Below are positions 36,421 to 46,000 of a DNA stretch of 64,000 bases, one piece after another. The notes beneath the pieces were generated by a model. It worked only from the letters and a program-made list of their open reading frames with translations. It was not told where the DNA came from and ran no database searches. The DNA is taken from the NCBI RefSeq assembly GCF_000025345.1, contig NC_013757.1, forward strand, positions 1,612,001 to 1,676,000, written 5' to 3'. The translations under genes and the position numbers were made by a program. The stretch is from Geodermatophilus obscurus DSM 43160. Lineage in GTDB: Bacteria; Actinomycetota; Actinomycetes; Mycobacteriales; Geodermatophilaceae. Numbering within the stretch: the first letter of the stretch is position 1; each line of letters begins with the position of its first letter.

Positions 36421-39400
36421 GTGGCCGACCAGACACAGGACAGCACCCACACCCCGGCCGACGAGGGCCTCGACCCGGCCGCGCTGCCGGAGGGAGCCGA
36501 GACCCCCGCGGCGGAGACCGAGCTCCAGGCCGCCGAGGCCGGCGAGGACGACGACGCCGGCGAGCAGGCTGCCGCGGACGAGGCCGCCGGCGAGCAGGCC
36601 GCCGCGGAGGACGCCGCGGCCGCGGAGCCGGCTCCCGAGCCCGCCGGTGAGCCCGAGGAGCCCCCGGTCTTCCGCTTCGGCGCCCAGTTCAGCTCCCCGG
36701 AGCCCACCGCGGTCATCGCCCGTCCCCGCCGGCGGGCCACCCGCCCGGCCGGCGCGGCCGACCCCGGCGACCACCCGCCGGTGCCGCCGACGGCCCCGGC
36801 CATCCCGGCGTTCGTGAGCTTCGTCGCGCCCACCGAGACCGAGGTCCCACCCCCGCCGCGCCGGCGCAGCCGCCGCGCGCTCGCCGAGTCGCCTCCGGTC
36901 GAGGAGGCCGAGGCGGAACCGGCCGAGGACACCGAGGAGGAGGCCCCGGCGTCGCGCTCGCGGCGCAGCCGCTCGCGGCGGCGCCCCGGCGGCGGCGACG
37001 AGACGCCCGCGGGAACCGAGGACGACGACACCGACGCCGACGAGGACCAGGCCGCCGAGGCCGAGGCCGAGGGCGACACCGGCGCCGACGACACCGACGC
37101 CGACGAGTCCCTGGGCAGCCGGCGCCGCCGCCGGGGCCGCCGCGGCCGGGGGCGTGGGCGCAGCGGCGAGGACACCGCCGACAACGACGAGGACCCCGAC
37201 GAGGACTCCGGCGACGAGCAGGGCGCCGACGAGACCGACGCCGACACCGACGCCGACACCGACGCCGACAGCGGTGAGGACGCCGCCGAGGACGACGAGG
37301 GCGAGGCCGGCTCCAGCACCCGCCGCCGGCGCCGGCGGCGGCGCCGCGGGAGCAGCGGGGAGGGCGGCGAGGCCGTCGCCGAGAGCGACGACGACCGCCC
37401 CGAGCGGGCCGGCCGCAACGGCCGCACCACCAGCGACGAGGACGTCAAGGGCGTCGCCGGCTCCACGCGGCTCGAGGCCAAGCGCCAGCGCCGCCGGGAC
37501 GGCCGGGACAACGGCCGCCGCCGGGCGCCGATCCTCACCGAGGCCGAGTTCCTCGCCCGCCGCGAGGCGGTGGACCGCAAGATGGTCATCCGCCAGCGGG
37601 GCGAGCGCACGCAGATCGCCGTCCTCGAGGACGACGTCCTCGTCGAGCACTACGTGACCCAGGCGCAGGCGACGTCCTTCGCCGGGAACGTCTACCTCGG
37701 CCGGGTGCAGAACGTGCTGCCCAGCATGGAGGCGGCGTTCATCGACATCGGCAAGGGGCGCAACGCCGTCCTGTACGCCGGTGAGGTCAACTGGGACGCC
37801 GCCGGGCTGTCCGGCAAGCAGCGCTCCATCGAGCAGGCGCTGAAGTCCGGCGACAAGGTGCTGGTGCAGGTCACCAAGGACCCGATCGGCCACAAGGGCG
37901 CCCGGCTCACCCAGCAGGTCAACCTGCCCGGCCGGTTCCTGGTCTACGTGCCCGGCGGCTCGATGACCGGGATCAGCCGCAAGCTGCCCGACACCGAGCG
38001 CCAGCGGCTCAAGGACGTCCTCAAGAAGATCGTCCCCGAGGACGCCGGCGTCATCATCCGCACCGCCGCGGAGGGCGCCTCGGAGGAGGAGCTGACGCGC
38101 GACGTCAACCGGCTGCAGGCGCAGTGGGACGTCATCCAGAGGAAGGCGGAGTCCTCCTCCAACGCGCCGTCGCTGCTCTACGGCGAGCCCGACCTGGCCA
38201 TCCGGGTCATCCGCGACGTCTTCAACGAGGACTTCAAGGAGCTCGTCGTCCAGGGCGACGACGCCTGGGACACCGTCGAGGCCTACGTCGCGCACGTCTC
38301 CCCGGAGCTGGTCGGCCGGCTGACCCGGCACACCGGCGAGGGTGACGTCTTCCGCGACCTGCGCATCGACGAGCAGCTGGCCAAGGCGCTGGACCGCAAG
38401 GTGTGGCTGCCCTCGGGCGGCTCGCTGGTCATCGACCGCACCGAGGCGATGACCGTGGTCGACGTCAACACCGGAAAGTTCACCGGATCCGGCGGCAACC
38501 TCGAGCAGACGGTCACGCGCAACAACATGGAGGCGGCCGAGGAGATCGTCCGCCAGCTCCGGCTGCGCGACATCGGCGGCATCATCGTCATCGACTTCAT
38601 CGACATGGTGCTGGAGAGCAACCGCGACCTGGTGCTGCGGCGGCTGACCGAGTGCCTGGGCCGCGACCGCACCAAGCACCAGGTTGCCGAGGTCACCTCG
38701 CTGGGCCTGGTGCAGATGACCCGCAAGCGGGTCGGCCAGGGCCTGCTTGAGGTGTTCTCCGAGCCGTGCGAGCACTGCCGCGGCCGGGGCGTGGTCGTGC
38801 ACATCGACCCGGTGGACGAGAAGCGCCGCGGCGGCGGGAACGCCGGGAGCGGCAACGGCGGCAACGGCCGCCGCGACCAGCAGCGCGGCAAGGACAACGG
38901 CGGCAAGGAGAACGGGGCCAGGGACGCCGGGGCCAAGGACAGCGGCGGCAAGGACGTCGAGCCGGCCGAGGCCGTCGCGGTCGGTGCGGAGGCACCGGTC
39001 CCGGACGGTGCGGACGGCGAGGGCGAGGGCCAGCGCTCCGGCGGGAGCCGGCGCAACCGCGGTCGCCGCAACCGCAGCCAGTCCGGTGAGGAGCGCGCGG
39101 CCGAGGACGCCGCGGTCCTCGCCGCGGCCGCCGAGGACGCCGACGCGCCCGATCCCGAGGTCGCCGTGGTCGAGCCCGACCAGCCCGACGCGGTCACTCC
39201 TGAGCAGGCGCCCGAACCCGTCGCCGAGCTCGCTCAGGAGCCGGTTCCCGCGGAGCCCGCTCAGGGGCCGGCCCCCGCGGAGCAGGCGCTCGCCGAGCCC
39301 TCGCTCGCCGAGCCGGTGGACCGGGCCATGGGCGCCGAGGGGTCCGACGACGAGGCCGTGCCCCCCGGCGCCGGCCCGGACGACCCCGGCCCCATGGACG

Positions 39401-39567
39401 CCGAGCCCCCCGCGGAGCCGGCGCCTGCCGACACGCCGTCGTCCGAGGGAGCGACGGGGGAGACCCAGCCGCCGGTGGCCGACGACGGCAGCGCGACCGC
39501 CGCGCCGGTCACCCGTCCGCGCCGCCGCCGGGCCGCCAGCCGGCCGGCCGGACCGCCGGCCTCCTGA
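36421..39567 (+). CDS. rne: ribonuclease E/G family endoribonuclease
   Basis: The protein has 1048 residues from GTG. An acidic, Glu/Asp/Ala-rich N-terminal extension (1-330) is interrupted by Arg clusters such as [15 protein letters not shown]. The catalytic core spans about 365-805, with the S1 domain (GNVYLGRVQNVLPSMEAAFI), DNase-I-like domain with VVDVNTGKFTGSGGNLE and VIDFIDMVLE, and zinc-link CEHCRGRG. A disordered acidic/Pro-rich tail (810-1048) follows. It cleaves single-stranded RNA in mRNA decay and rRNA processing; the Arg-rich blocks probably bind RNA or partners. It is followed by rplU-rpmA. Confidence 0.95.
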   Translation: MADQTQDSTHTPADEGLDPAALPEGAETPAAETELQAAEAGEDDDAGEQAAADEAAGEQAAAEDAAAAEPAPEPAGEPEEPPVFRFGAQFSSPEPTAVIARPRRRATRPAGAADPGDHPPVPPTAPAIPAFVSFVAPTETEVPPPPRRRSRRALAESPPVEEAEAEPAEDTEEEAPASRSRRSRSRRRPGGGDETPAGTEDDDTDADEDQAAEAEAEGDTGADDTDADESLGSRRRRRGRRGRGRGRSGEDTADNDEDPDEDSGDEQGADETDADTDADTDADSGEDAAEDDEGEAGSSTRRRRRRRRRGSSGEGGEAVAESDDDRPERAGRNGRTTSDEDVKGVAGSTRLEAKRQRRRDGRDNGRRRAPILTEAEFLARREAVDRKMVIRQRGERTQIAVLEDDVLVEHYVTQAQATSFAGNVYLGRVQNVLPSMEAAFIDIGKGRNAVLYAGEVNWDAAGLSGKQRSIEQALKSGDKVLVQVTKDPIGHKGARLTQQVNLPGRFLVYVPGGSMTGISRKLPDTERQRLKDVLKKIVPEDAGVIIRTAAEGASEEELTRDVNRLQAQWDVIQRKAESSSNAPSLLYGEPDLAIRVIRDVFNEDFKELVVQGDDAWDTVEAYVAHVSPELVGRLTRHTGEGDVFRDLRIDEQLAKALDRKVWLPSGGSLVIDRTEAMTVVDVNTGKFTGSGGNLEQTVTRNNMEAAEEIVRQLRLRDIGGIIVIDFIDMVLESNRDLVLRRLTECLGRDRTKHQVAEVTSLGLVQMTRKRVGQGLLEVFSEPCEHCRGRGVVVHIDPVDEKRRGGGNAGSGNGGNGRRDQQRGKDNGGKENGARDAGAKDSGGKDVEPAEAVAVGAEAPVPDGADGEGEGQRSGGSRRNRGRRNRSQSGEERAAEDAAVLAAAAEDADAPDPEVAVVEPDQPDAVTPEQAPEPVAELAQEPVPAEPAQGPAPAEQALAEPSLAEPVDRAMGAEGSDDEAVPPGAGPDDPGPMDAEPPAEPAPADTPSSEGATGETQPPVADDGSATAAPVTRPRRRRAASRPAGPPAS

Positions 39568-39750
39568 GCCCCTCGCAGGGGGCCACGGCCCCGTCCAGAG
39601 GCTCGTGCCGAGCTTGCGAGGGATGAGGGGTCGGGGTCCTTCTCCGGTGGGGGCAGGGGGTCCTTCCCCCGTTCGACCGGAGGAAGGACCCCGCCGCCCC
39701 CCACCGCTCGCGAGCTCGCGGTGGGACCCTGCGGCGGGGCCGTCGGGGCT
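39568..39750. repeat. GC-rich intergenic repeat modules (family copies B and inverted B2)
   Basis: After rne, two modules occur head to head. An inverted copy (about 39570-39645) contains a complement of the copy A second hairpin. A direct copy (about 39681-39742) contains CCCCCCACCGCTCGCGAGCTCG with its G-rich complement, matching modules after tig, the PEP-mutase gene and holA. The rest of the 320-bp gap to rplU holds no gene; the L21 leader/promoter should lie in 39750-39887. Confidence 0.6.
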
Positions 39751-39887
39751 CGGGTACGCTGATCGGGTTGCACCGCCCCGGTGCCGCGCACCGCACGGTG
39801 CCGCCTGGGAGGCGGGCAGCCCGTCCAGCACCCGGCGCCCGACGTCCGGGCGCACGCAGGACATGACAGAGGCGATCGAGGAGTTCA

Positions 39888-40202
39888 GTGGTGTACGCAG
39901 TCGTGAAGGCCGGTGGCCGGCAGCACAAGGTGGCCGTGGGCGACCGGTTCACGGTCAACCGTCTCGTGGGTGAGGCGGGCGACTCCGTCACCCTCCCGGC
40001 CCTGCTCCTGGTCGACGGCGACACCGTCACCAGCGACGCGGAGACGCTGGCGGGCGTGACCGTGACCGGCGAGATCGTCGGCCACGGCAAGGGCCCGAAG
40101 ATTCGCATCCACAAGTTCAAGAACAAGACCGGTTACCACAAGCGTCAGGGGCACCGTCAGCCCCTCACCGACGTCGTGGTCCGCGACATCACGAAGGGCT
40201 GA
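39888..40202 (+). CDS. rplU: 50S ribosomal protein L21
   Basis: The 104-residue protein starts [20 protein letters not shown], and [20 protein letters not shown] is the conserved basic C-terminal loop. Two adjacent GTG codons (39888, 39891) can start translation; GAGG lies just before. It binds 23S rRNA near domain VI. It lies 7 bp before rpmA, in the universal rplU-rpmA-obg order. Confidence 0.97.
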   Translation: MVYAVVKAGGRQHKVAVGDRFTVNRLVGEAGDSVTLPALLLVDGDTVTSDAETLAGVTVTGEIVGHGKGPKIRIHKFKNKTGYHKRQGHRQPLTDVVVRDITKG

Positions 40203-40209
40203 CGACGAC

Positions 40210-40467
40210 ATGGCACACAAGAAGGGCGCCTCGTCCTCCCGCAACGGCCGCGACTCGAACGCGCAGCGCCTCGGCGTCAAGCGCTTCGGGGGCCAGGTCG
40301 TGAAGGCCGGCGAGATCATCGTCCGCCAGCGCGGGACCCACTTCCACCCGGGCCTGGGCGTCGGCCGCGGCGGCGACGACACGCTGTTCGCGCTCCAGCC
40401 CGGCGCGGTCACCTTCGGCACGCGGCGGGGACGCAAGACCGTCTCCATCTCCGCGGTCGAGGCGTAA
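40210..40467 (+). CDS. rpmA: 50S ribosomal protein L27
   Basis: The 85-residue protein starts [20 protein letters not shown] and contains [13 protein letters not shown]-like [21 protein letters not shown]27 reaches the peptidyl-transferase centre with its N-terminal tail. There is no cleavable N-terminal extension of the Firmicutes type. A strong hairpin follows before obg. Confidence 0.97.
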   Translation: MAHKKGASSSRNGRDSNAQRLGVKRFGGQVVKAGEIIVRQRGTHFHPGLGVGRGGDDTLFALQPGAVTFGTRRGRKTVSISAVEA

Positions 40468-40486
40468 GCACCACTCAGCTGACGCT

Positions 40487-40521
40487 CACGAGCGCACGGG
40501 CCACCGGCCCGTGCGCTCGTG
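40487..40521 (+). terminator. hairpin between rpmA and obg
   Basis: Perfect 16-base arms CACGAGCGCACGGGCC and GGCCCGTGCGCTCGTG flank a 3-base loop, 20 bp after the rpmA stop. It is a strong terminator or attenuator separating the ribosomal-protein genes from obg-proB. Confidence 0.75.
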
Positions 40522-40557
40522 GCGCTTGACAGACCAGGATCAGGAGGCGGCGCGGAG

Positions 40558-42033
40558 ATGGCCGCTTTCGTCGACCGCGTGGTCGTGCACGTCGCCGCCG
40601 GCAACGGCGGGCACGGCGTCGCCTCGATCCACCGCGAGAAGTTCAAGCCGCTCGGCGGCCCCGACGGGGGCAACGGTGGCAACGGCGGGGACGTCGTCCT
40701 CGAGGTGGACCCCAGCGTGCACACGCTGCTGGACTTCCACCACCGCCCGCACCAGAAGGCCGGCAACGGCCGCCCCGGTGAGGGCAGCAACCGCCACGGC
40801 GCCCGCGGCGAGGACCGCGTGCTGCGCGTCCCCGCCGGCACCGTGGTCAGCACCCCCGACGGCCGGGTGATCGCCGACCTCGTCGGCACCGGCACCCGGG
40901 TCGTCCTGGCGCACGGCGGCAAGGGCGGTCTCGGCAACGCCGCGCTGGCCAACGCCCGCCGGAAGGCGCCGGGCTTCGCGCTGCTCGGGGAGCCGGGCGA
41001 GGCCTTCGACGCCGTCATCGAGCTCAAGAGCATCGCCGACGTCGGCCTGGTCGGCTTCCCGTCGGCGGGCAAGTCCTCGCTGATCGCGGCCATGTCCGCG
41101 GCGCGACCGAAGATCGCCGACTACCCGTTCACCACGCTGGTGCCCAACCTCGGCGTCGTCCGCGCCGGCGACACCGTCTTCACGATGGCCGACGTCCCCG
41201 GACTCATCCCCGGCGCGTCCGAGGGCCGCGGGCTGGGCCTGGAGTTCCTCCGCCACATCGAGCGCTGCGCCGTCCTGGTGCACGTCGTCGACATGGCCAC
41301 GATGGAGCCCGGCCGCGACCCGGAGAGCGACATCGAGGCGCTGCAGCACGAGCTGGCGCAGTACCGCGGGGACCTCGTCGACCGGCTGCGGGTCGCCGTC
41401 CTCAACAAGATCGACGTGCCCGACGGGCGCGAGCTGGTCGACCTGGTCCGCGAGCCGCTGGAGCAGCGCGGCCTGCAGGTGTTCCCGGTCAGCGCCGCGA
41501 CCGGCGAGGGGTTGCGCGAGCTCGGCTTCGCGCTGGCGCAGGCGGTGGAGGAGTACCGCGCCGCGCTGCCGGAGCCCGAGCCGGTGCGGGTCACCCTCAC
41601 CCCGCGCGCGGTCGACGACAGCGGCTTCACCGTCGAGCGCCACCCGGAGGACGAGGGCACCTACCTCGTGCGCGGGACCAAGCCCGAGCGCTGGGTGCGC
41701 CAGACCGACTTCACCAACGACGAGGCCGTGGGCTTCCTCGCCGACCGGCTCAACCGGCTCGGCGTCGAGGACGCCCTGCAGGAGGCCGGCGCGCAGGAGG
41801 GCGACACCATCGTCATCGGCGACGTCGCCTTCGACTTCGTGCCGACGCTGCCGGCCGGCACGTTGAGCGTCGAGGAGACCGCCGGCCTCGGTGGGCGCGG
41901 CACCGACTCCCGCATCGACGCGCCGCACCGAGTGCGCGCCGAAGAGCGGCTGGCCGCCAAGCGGGCCCGCCGGGTGCCCTACGAGCTCACCGAGACCTGG
42001 ACCGACGACGACCTGCCCGAGGACGACGCGTGA
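40558..42033 (+). CDS. obgE: Obg family GTPase
   Basis: ATG 40558 gives 491 residues. The Gly-rich OBG fold (1-158) has [19 protein letters not shown]. The G domain has [13 protein letters not shown] (G1), [14 protein letters not shown] (G3) and NKIDVPDG (G4). A C-terminal OCT domain spans about 350-430, and a basic/acidic tail follows. It couples GTP state to 50S assembly and stress signalling. The GTG of proB overlaps its stop by 4 bp. Confidence 0.97.
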   Translation: MAAFVDRVVVHVAAGNGGHGVASIHREKFKPLGGPDGGNGGNGGDVVLEVDPSVHTLLDFHHRPHQKAGNGRPGEGSNRHGARGEDRVLRVPAGTVVSTPDGRVIADLVGTGTRVVLAHGGKGGLGNAALANARRKAPGFALLGEPGEAFDAVIELKSIADVGLVGFPSAGKSSLIAAMSAARPKIADYPFTTLVPNLGVVRAGDTVFTMADVPGLIPGASEGRGLGLEFLRHIERCAVLVHVVDMATMEPGRDPESDIEALQHELAQYRGDLVDRLRVAVLNKIDVPDGRELVDLVREPLEQRGLQVFPVSAATGEGLRELGFALAQAVEEYRAALPEPEPVRVTLTPRAVDDSGFTVERHPEDEGTYLVRGTKPERWVRQTDFTNDEAVGFLADRLNRLGVEDALQEAGAQEGDTIVIGDVAFDFVPTLPAGTLSVEETAGLGGRGTDSRIDAPHRVRAEERLAAKRARRVPYELTETWTDDDLPEDDA

Positions 42034-43151
42034 GTCTGCGCGCGGAGATCGCCGGTGCGCGCCGGGTCGTGGTCAAGGTCGGCTCGTCGTCGCTGACCAG
42101 CCTGCCCGGTGGGCTGGACGAGCAGCGGCTGGCTGCCCTGGTCGACGTCCTCGGCGCGGTGCACGGGCAGGGCCGCGAGGTCGTGCTCGTCTCCTCCGGG
42201 GCGATCGCCGCCGGGCTGGCCCCGCTCGGGGTCAGCGGCCGGCCGCGGGACCTCGCCACCGCCCAGGCCGCGGCCAGCGTCGGCCAGCTGCGGCTGGTGC
42301 AGACCTACGCCGACGCCTTCGGCCGGCACGACGTCACCGTCGGCCAGGTGCTGCTGACCGCCGACGACCTCACCCGGCGCAGCCACTACCGCAACGCCCA
42401 GCGCACCCTCGAGCGGCTGCTGACCCTCGGCGTGCTGCCGATCGTCAACGAGAACGACACGGTGGCCACCGAGGAGATCCGGTTCGGCGACAACGACCGC
42501 CTGGCCGCGCTGGTGGCGCACGTCGCCCGGGCCGACGCGCTGCTGCTGCTCAGCGACGTGGACGGCGTCTACGACGGCGACCCGCGGCAGGGCCCGGCGC
42601 AGCTGATCGACACCGTGCGCGACCCCGCGGACCTCGGTCAGGTCACCCTCGGCACCGCCCGCCGCAACGGCGTGGGCACCGGGGGGATGGCCACCAAGGT
42701 CGAGGCCGCGCTGATCGCCGCGCACGCCGGCGTCCCCGTCGTCGTGACCTCGACCGCGCAGGCCGCCGCCGCACTGGCCGGGGAGCAGGTGGGCACCCGC
42801 TTCGCCGTCATGGGTCCCCGGCCCCGCGCCCGCCAGTTCTGGTTGCGCTTCGCCACCCGGCCGCGCGGCCGGCTGCACCTCGACGAGGGTGCGGTCCGGG
42901 CGCTGCGCGAGCGCGGCGCCTCGCTGCTGCCGGCCGGCATCACCGACGTGGCGGGGGAGTTCCTCGCCGACGACCCGGTGGAGCTGGTCGGCCCCGACGG
43001 CGTCGTGGTGGCCCGCGGCCTGGTCGCCTACGACGCCCGGGAGCTGCCGCCGCTGCTGGGCCGCAAGACCAGCGAGCTGGACCCCGAGTACCAGCGCGAG
43101 ATCGTGCACCGCGACGAGATGGTGCTGGTCCGGCGTCCGTCCCTGGGTTGA
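42030..43151 (+). CDS. proB: glutamate 5-kinase
   Basis: The protein has 373 residues from GTG. The amino-acid-kinase domain (1-255) has [26 protein letters not shown] and [22 protein letters not shown]-terminal PUA domain spans about 275-360. It phosphorylates glutamate, the first step of proline synthesis; proA, the next enzyme, lies about 6.8 kb downstream. It overlaps obg by 4 bp and is cotranscribed with it. Confidence 0.97.
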   Translation: MSLRAEIAGARRVVVKVGSSSLTSLPGGLDEQRLAALVDVLGAVHGQGREVVLVSSGAIAAGLAPLGVSGRPRDLATAQAAASVGQLRLVQTYADAFGRHDVTVGQVLLTADDLTRRSHYRNAQRTLERLLTLGVLPIVNENDTVATEEIRFGDNDRLAALVAHVARADALLLLSDVDGVYDGDPRQGPAQLIDTVRDPADLGQVTLGTARRNGVGTGGMATKVEAALIAAHAGVPVVVTSTAQAAAALAGEQVGTRFAVMGPRPRARQFWLRFATRPRGRLHLDEGAVRALRERGASLLPAGITDVAGEFLADDPVELVGPDGVVVARGLVAYDARELPPLLGRKTSELDPEYQREIVHRDEMVLVRRPSLG

Positions 43152-43164
43152 GAGACTGCTCGTC

Positions 43165-43650
43165 GTGACGATCCGTCCCATCCGCGAGCTCGGTGACCCG
43201 GTCCTCCGCACGCCCGCCGACGAGGTGCGCAGCTTCGACAAGGAGCTCGCCGCACTCGTCCGCGACCTGGAGGACACCGTGGCCGACCCCGGCCGGGCCG
43301 GCGTGGCCGCGCCGCAGATCGGCGTCGGGCTGCGCGCGTTCTCCTACAACGTCGACGGGCGCATCGGGCACGTGGTCAACCCGCGGATCGTCGAGCTGTC
43401 CGAGGAGACCCAGGACGGCGACGAGGGCTGCCTGTCCATCCCCGGCCTGTGGGCGCCCACCGTGCGGGCGATGCACGCGGTCGTCGAGGGCTTCGACGTG
43501 CACGGCGAGCCGGTGCGGCTCGAGGGCACCGGTCTCATGGCCCGCGCGCTGCAGCACGAGGTCGACCACCTCGACGGCAAGGTGTTCCTCGACCGGCTCA
43601 CCGGGGACGCCCGCAAGGCCGCGCTCCGAGCGCTGCGCGACCGCGGCTGA
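43165..43650 (+). CDS. def: peptide deformylase
   Basis: GTG 43165 gives 161 residues. The three family motifs are present: GVAAPQIGVG (motif 1), EGCLSIPG (motif 2, metal-ligand Cys) and QHEVDHLDG (motif 3, HExxH). It removes the formyl group from nascent N-terminal methionine. It follows proB by 13 bp and may be in the same operon. It could be one of several paralogues in the genome. Confidence 0.95.
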   Translation: MTIRPIRELGDPVLRTPADEVRSFDKELAALVRDLEDTVADPGRAGVAAPQIGVGLRAFSYNVDGRIGHVVNPRIVELSEETQDGDEGCLSIPGLWAPTVRAMHAVVEGFDVHGEPVRLEGTGLMARALQHEVDHLDGKVFLDRLTGDARKAALRALRDRG

Positions 43651-43672
43651 CCCGCCTCGTACGGTGGCGCTC

Positions 43673-44455
43673 GTGACCGACCTCGCCACCCGCGCCCGCA
43701 CCCTCCTCGACCTGCACACCGCTCCGGAGATCCTGGTCCTCGCCAACGTGTGGGACGTCGTCTCCGCGCAGGTGGTCGCCGGCACCGAGGGCGTGCGCGC
43801 GCTGGCCACCGCCAGCCACGGCATCGCCGCGACCCTCGGCTACGAGGACGGCGAGAACATCCCGCTCGACCTGCACCTGGACATGGTGTCCCGCATCGTC
43901 GCGGCAGTGGACCTGCCGGTGAGCATGGACATGGAGGCCGGCTACGGGGACGCGGGGGAGACCGCGCGCCGGGCGATCGCCGCAGGCGTCGTCGGCGGCA
44001 ACCTCGAGGACCAGATGAAGCCCCTCGACGAGGCCGTGGCCGCCGTCGAGGCGGTGCTGCGCGCCGGCCGCGACGCCAGGATCGACTTCGTGCTCAACGC
44101 CCGCACCGACACCTTCGTCCGCGCCGCCGGGGACGCCGACCGCGGGGAGCTCGTCGCCGAGGCGATCCGCCGCGGCCGGGCCTACCTGGAGGCCGGCGCG
44201 CCGGTCGTGTTCGTCCCGCGCCTGGTCGACCGCGAGGAGATCGCCGCGGTCGTCGAGGGCCTCGGCCGCAACAAGCTGACGCTGATCAGCGTGCCCGGCG
44301 CCTCGCTGCCCGCCCGCGAGATGCAGGAGCTCGGCGTCGCCCGCGTGTCCACCGGCCCGTTCACCCAGCGGGTCGCGCTCACCGCGCTGCAGGACGCGAC
44401 GATCGAGATGGTGCGCGGCGGCACGCTGCCGGCAGGCACCCGCGCGCTCAACTGA
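43673..44455 (+). CDS. isocitrate lyase/PEP mutase superfamily protein
   Basis: Start taken as GTG 43673 (260 aa); GTG 43664 is also in frame. The TIM-barrel family shows ILVLANVWDVVSAQVVAG, PVSMDMEAGYGDAGETARRA and VLNARTDTFVRAAGDADRGE, the Mg-binding and substrate-loop regions of 2-methylisocitrate lyase/PEP-mutase-like enzymes. The catalytic-loop KKC motif of isocitrate lyase is absent, so it belongs to the broader C-C/P-C lyase group. The reaction is unknown. A repeat module follows its stop. Confidence 0.88.
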   Translation: MTDLATRARTLLDLHTAPEILVLANVWDVVSAQVVAGTEGVRALATASHGIAATLGYEDGENIPLDLHLDMVSRIVAAVDLPVSMDMEAGYGDAGETARRAIAAGVVGGNLEDQMKPLDEAVAAVEAVLRAGRDARIDFVLNARTDTFVRAAGDADRGELVAEAIRRGRAYLEAGAPVVFVPRLVDREEIAAVVEGLGRNKLTLISVPGASLPAREMQELGVARVSTGPFTQRVALTALQDATIEMVRGGTLPAGTRALN

Positions 44456-44523
44456 GGGAGGACCGCCCTTCCCCCCACGCCTCGCCGGCTCGGCGCGGAC
44501 CCCTGGAGGGCGGCCGTTCCCTC
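44456..44523 (+). repeat. GC-rich intergenic repeat module (family copy C)
   Basis: This fills the gap between convergent genes: GGACCGCCCTTCCCCCCACG, then CTCGCCGGCTCGGCGCGGACC, then a G-rich complement. It has the same plan as modules A, B and D. It may form a bidirectional terminator. Confidence 0.55.
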
Positions 44524-44827
44524 ACGTCACCACCCCGCCGGCCGGGACCACCAGGCCGCGGACCTCGAACTCGGTGACCACCTGGGCCGGAGGTGCCTGT
44601 CCCCGCAGGACCTCGGCGACCACCGGCCAGACCACCTCCCGGTTCGCGCGCTCCCACTCCTCGCGCGACTCCCACACCTCGGTCACCTGGAACCCGTCCG
44701 CGGTCGGTCGGGCCAGGTGGAGCAGCAGGCCGTCGACGGCCGTGCCGGTCCGCTCGAGCACCGCCGCGTGCACCGCGTCGTAGGTCTCCACGGGTGCGGA
44801 CACGTCGGTCACCACGCCCAGGGTCAT
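44522..44827 (-). CDS. ABM-like (antibiotic biosynthesis monooxygenase superfamily) small protein
   Basis: The 101-residue protein from ATG 44827 overlaps the preceding MDMPI-like gene by 4 bp. It has the ferredoxin-like pattern of dimeric alpha-beta-barrel proteins: VETYDAVHAAVLERTGTAVD, LARPTADGFQVTEVWESREE, WPVVAEVLRG. It may be a heme-free monooxygenase or a non-enzymatic relative. It is cotranscribed with the MDMPI-like gene and divergent from marR, hence probably MarR-regulated. Confidence 0.6.
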   Translation of the reverse strand: MTLGVVTDVSAPVETYDAVHAAVLERTGTAVDGLLLHLARPTADGFQVTEVWESREEWERANREVVWPVVAEVLRGQAPPAQVVTEFEVRGLVVPAGGVVT

Positions 44828-45480
44828 GTCGTCCTCCTCGAGTCCTCCCGGCGGCCGTCCGCCGCCGGGAGCCGTCGCACACCCTCGCCGGAGAGCCGGT
44901 GCACCGTGGCGGCGCGGCCGGTGACCAGGAGCAGGAGGTCGCCGGTCGTGCCCTCGACCGGTGCCCCCTCTCCCAGCACGAGGTCGCCGTCGGTGGCCCG
45001 CAGTCGCAGGCCGGCCAGCCGCTTCCGCGCCCGGAACGGGAAGCCCATGTCCCAGACCCGCTGCGCCGCCGCAGTCGCGGGGGCCGGGGGGACCGGCCGC
45101 TCCCGGCCCAGCGGGACGGCGATGTCCTGCCCGTGCACGAGGACGTCGATGAGCGGCTCCGTCGGCGTGACGAAGGGGGCCGTGCGCCGCGAGCCGACCA
45201 TCGCCCGCAGCCGCCGCGCGCACTCGCCGGGCGGCAGGGGGGCGGCGCGCAGTGCGCTGTCGCGGATCATCCGGTCGAAGCCGCCGCCCGCGCGCACGGC
45301 GCCGACCAGCGCGGCGCCGAGCCCCATGTGCGCCTGGGTGAGGTGGACGGCGACGTCACCCACCCGCCAGGCTTCGCAGAGCGAGGCCGTCCGCCACTCC
45401 GTCGGGGAGAGGTCCTCGAGGAGGTCGGCGAGGCTGCTGCGCTCCGCATCGATGGTCCGCCACACGTCGTCGAGGTCCAT
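44824..45480 (-). CDS. MDMPI/TIGR03083-type DinB-like protein
   Basis: Start at ATG 45480 (218 aa), where homology begins (MDLDDVWRTIDAERSSLADL). The N-terminal DinB-like four-helix bundle has SLCEAWRVGDVAVHLTQAHM and VLVHGQDIAVPLGRERP, supplying metal-binding histidines as in mycothiol-dependent maleylpyruvate isomerases. The C-terminal part (GDLLLLVTGRAA) is the companion domain. It may be a mycothiol-dependent enzyme. It is divergent from marR with a palindromic operator between them. Confidence 0.82.
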   Translation of the reverse strand: MDLDDVWRTIDAERSSLADLLEDLSPTEWRTASLCEAWRVGDVAVHLTQAHMGLGAALVGAVRAGGGFDRMIRDSALRAAPLPPGECARRLRAMVGSRRTAPFVTPTEPLIDVLVHGQDIAVPLGRERPVPPAPATAAAQRVWDMGFPFRARKRLAGLRLRATDGDLVLGEGAPVEGTTGDLLLLVTGRAATVHRLSGEGVRRLPAADGRREDSRRTT

Positions 45481-45507
45481 GACACCTCCACACAGTTGGT
45501 ACGATGC

Positions 45508-45525
45508 TCTGACCATTTGGTCAGA
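45508..45525. promoter_or_regulatory. probable MarR operator (18-bp palindrome)
   Basis: TCTGACCATTTGGTCAGA has perfect 8-base arms. It lies in the 71-bp gap between the divergent MDMPI-like gene and marR. A further half-site CTGACCAT follows at 45530-45537. Position and symmetry fit autoregulation by the adjacent MarR protein. Confidence 0.65.
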
Positions 45526-45551
45526 CAACCTGACCATCGTCAAGGGGGGAC

Positions 45552-45998
45552 ATGGCCGAGACAGCAGACGAGCGGCAGAACCTCGGGCTGCTCTGCTTCT
45601 ACCCCCACCGCGCCCTGGAGGCCCGTCTCCTCGCGGAGCTGGCCGCGGTCGGGTTCGACAACATCACCCCGGCCCAGGGTCGCATCGCCGCCCGGATCGC
45701 CCCGGGCGGCACCCGGCTGACCGCACTCGCCGAGCAGGCGCTCGTCACCAAGCAGACGGCCGGTCACCTCGTCGACCAACTGGAGCGGGCCGGTTACGTC
45801 CGTCGCGTGCCCGACCCCACCGACGCGCGGGCGAGGCTCGTGCAGATGGCCGATCGCGGCCTGGAGGTCGTCGCGGTGGCCCGCCGGGTCGAGGCCGAGG
45901 TGGAAGCCGAGTGGACGGCGCACCTGGGGGAGGAGGCCGCCGCCCAGCTGCGCGTGGCCCTCGAGCGGCTGCGGGAGATCACCGACCCCTACCGCTGA
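45552..45998 (+). CDS. MarR-family transcriptional regulator
   Basis: The protein has 148 residues from ATG preceded by AAGGGGGG. The winged-helix core reads RLTALAEQALVTKQTAGHLV, then DQLERAGYVRRVPDPTDARA, where the wing carries the family's D-x-R pattern. It forms dimers that repress divergent genes and release on binding aromatic ligands. It presumably controls the 45480-44522 pair through the palindrome at 45508. The 32-bp repeat that bounds vapBC starts 3 bp after its stop. Confidence 0.9.
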   Translation: MAETADERQNLGLLCFYPHRALEARLLAELAAVGFDNITPAQGRIAARIAPGGTRLTALAEQALVTKQTAGHLVDQLERAGYVRRVPDPTDARARLVQMADRGLEVVAVARRVEAEVEAEWTAHLGEEAAAQLRVALERLREITDPYR

Positions 45999-46000
45999 GC

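Noticed and set aside
35857-39864. 1,335-codon minus-strand frame opposite rne
   Set aside because: It is a hydrophobic Val/Leu/Gly shadow of the repetitive acidic codons of rne; the plus strand has all catalytic motifs.
41891-43168. 425-codon plus-strand frame overlapping proB
   Set aside because: It is an out-of-phase Arg/Pro-rich shadow of obg and proB.
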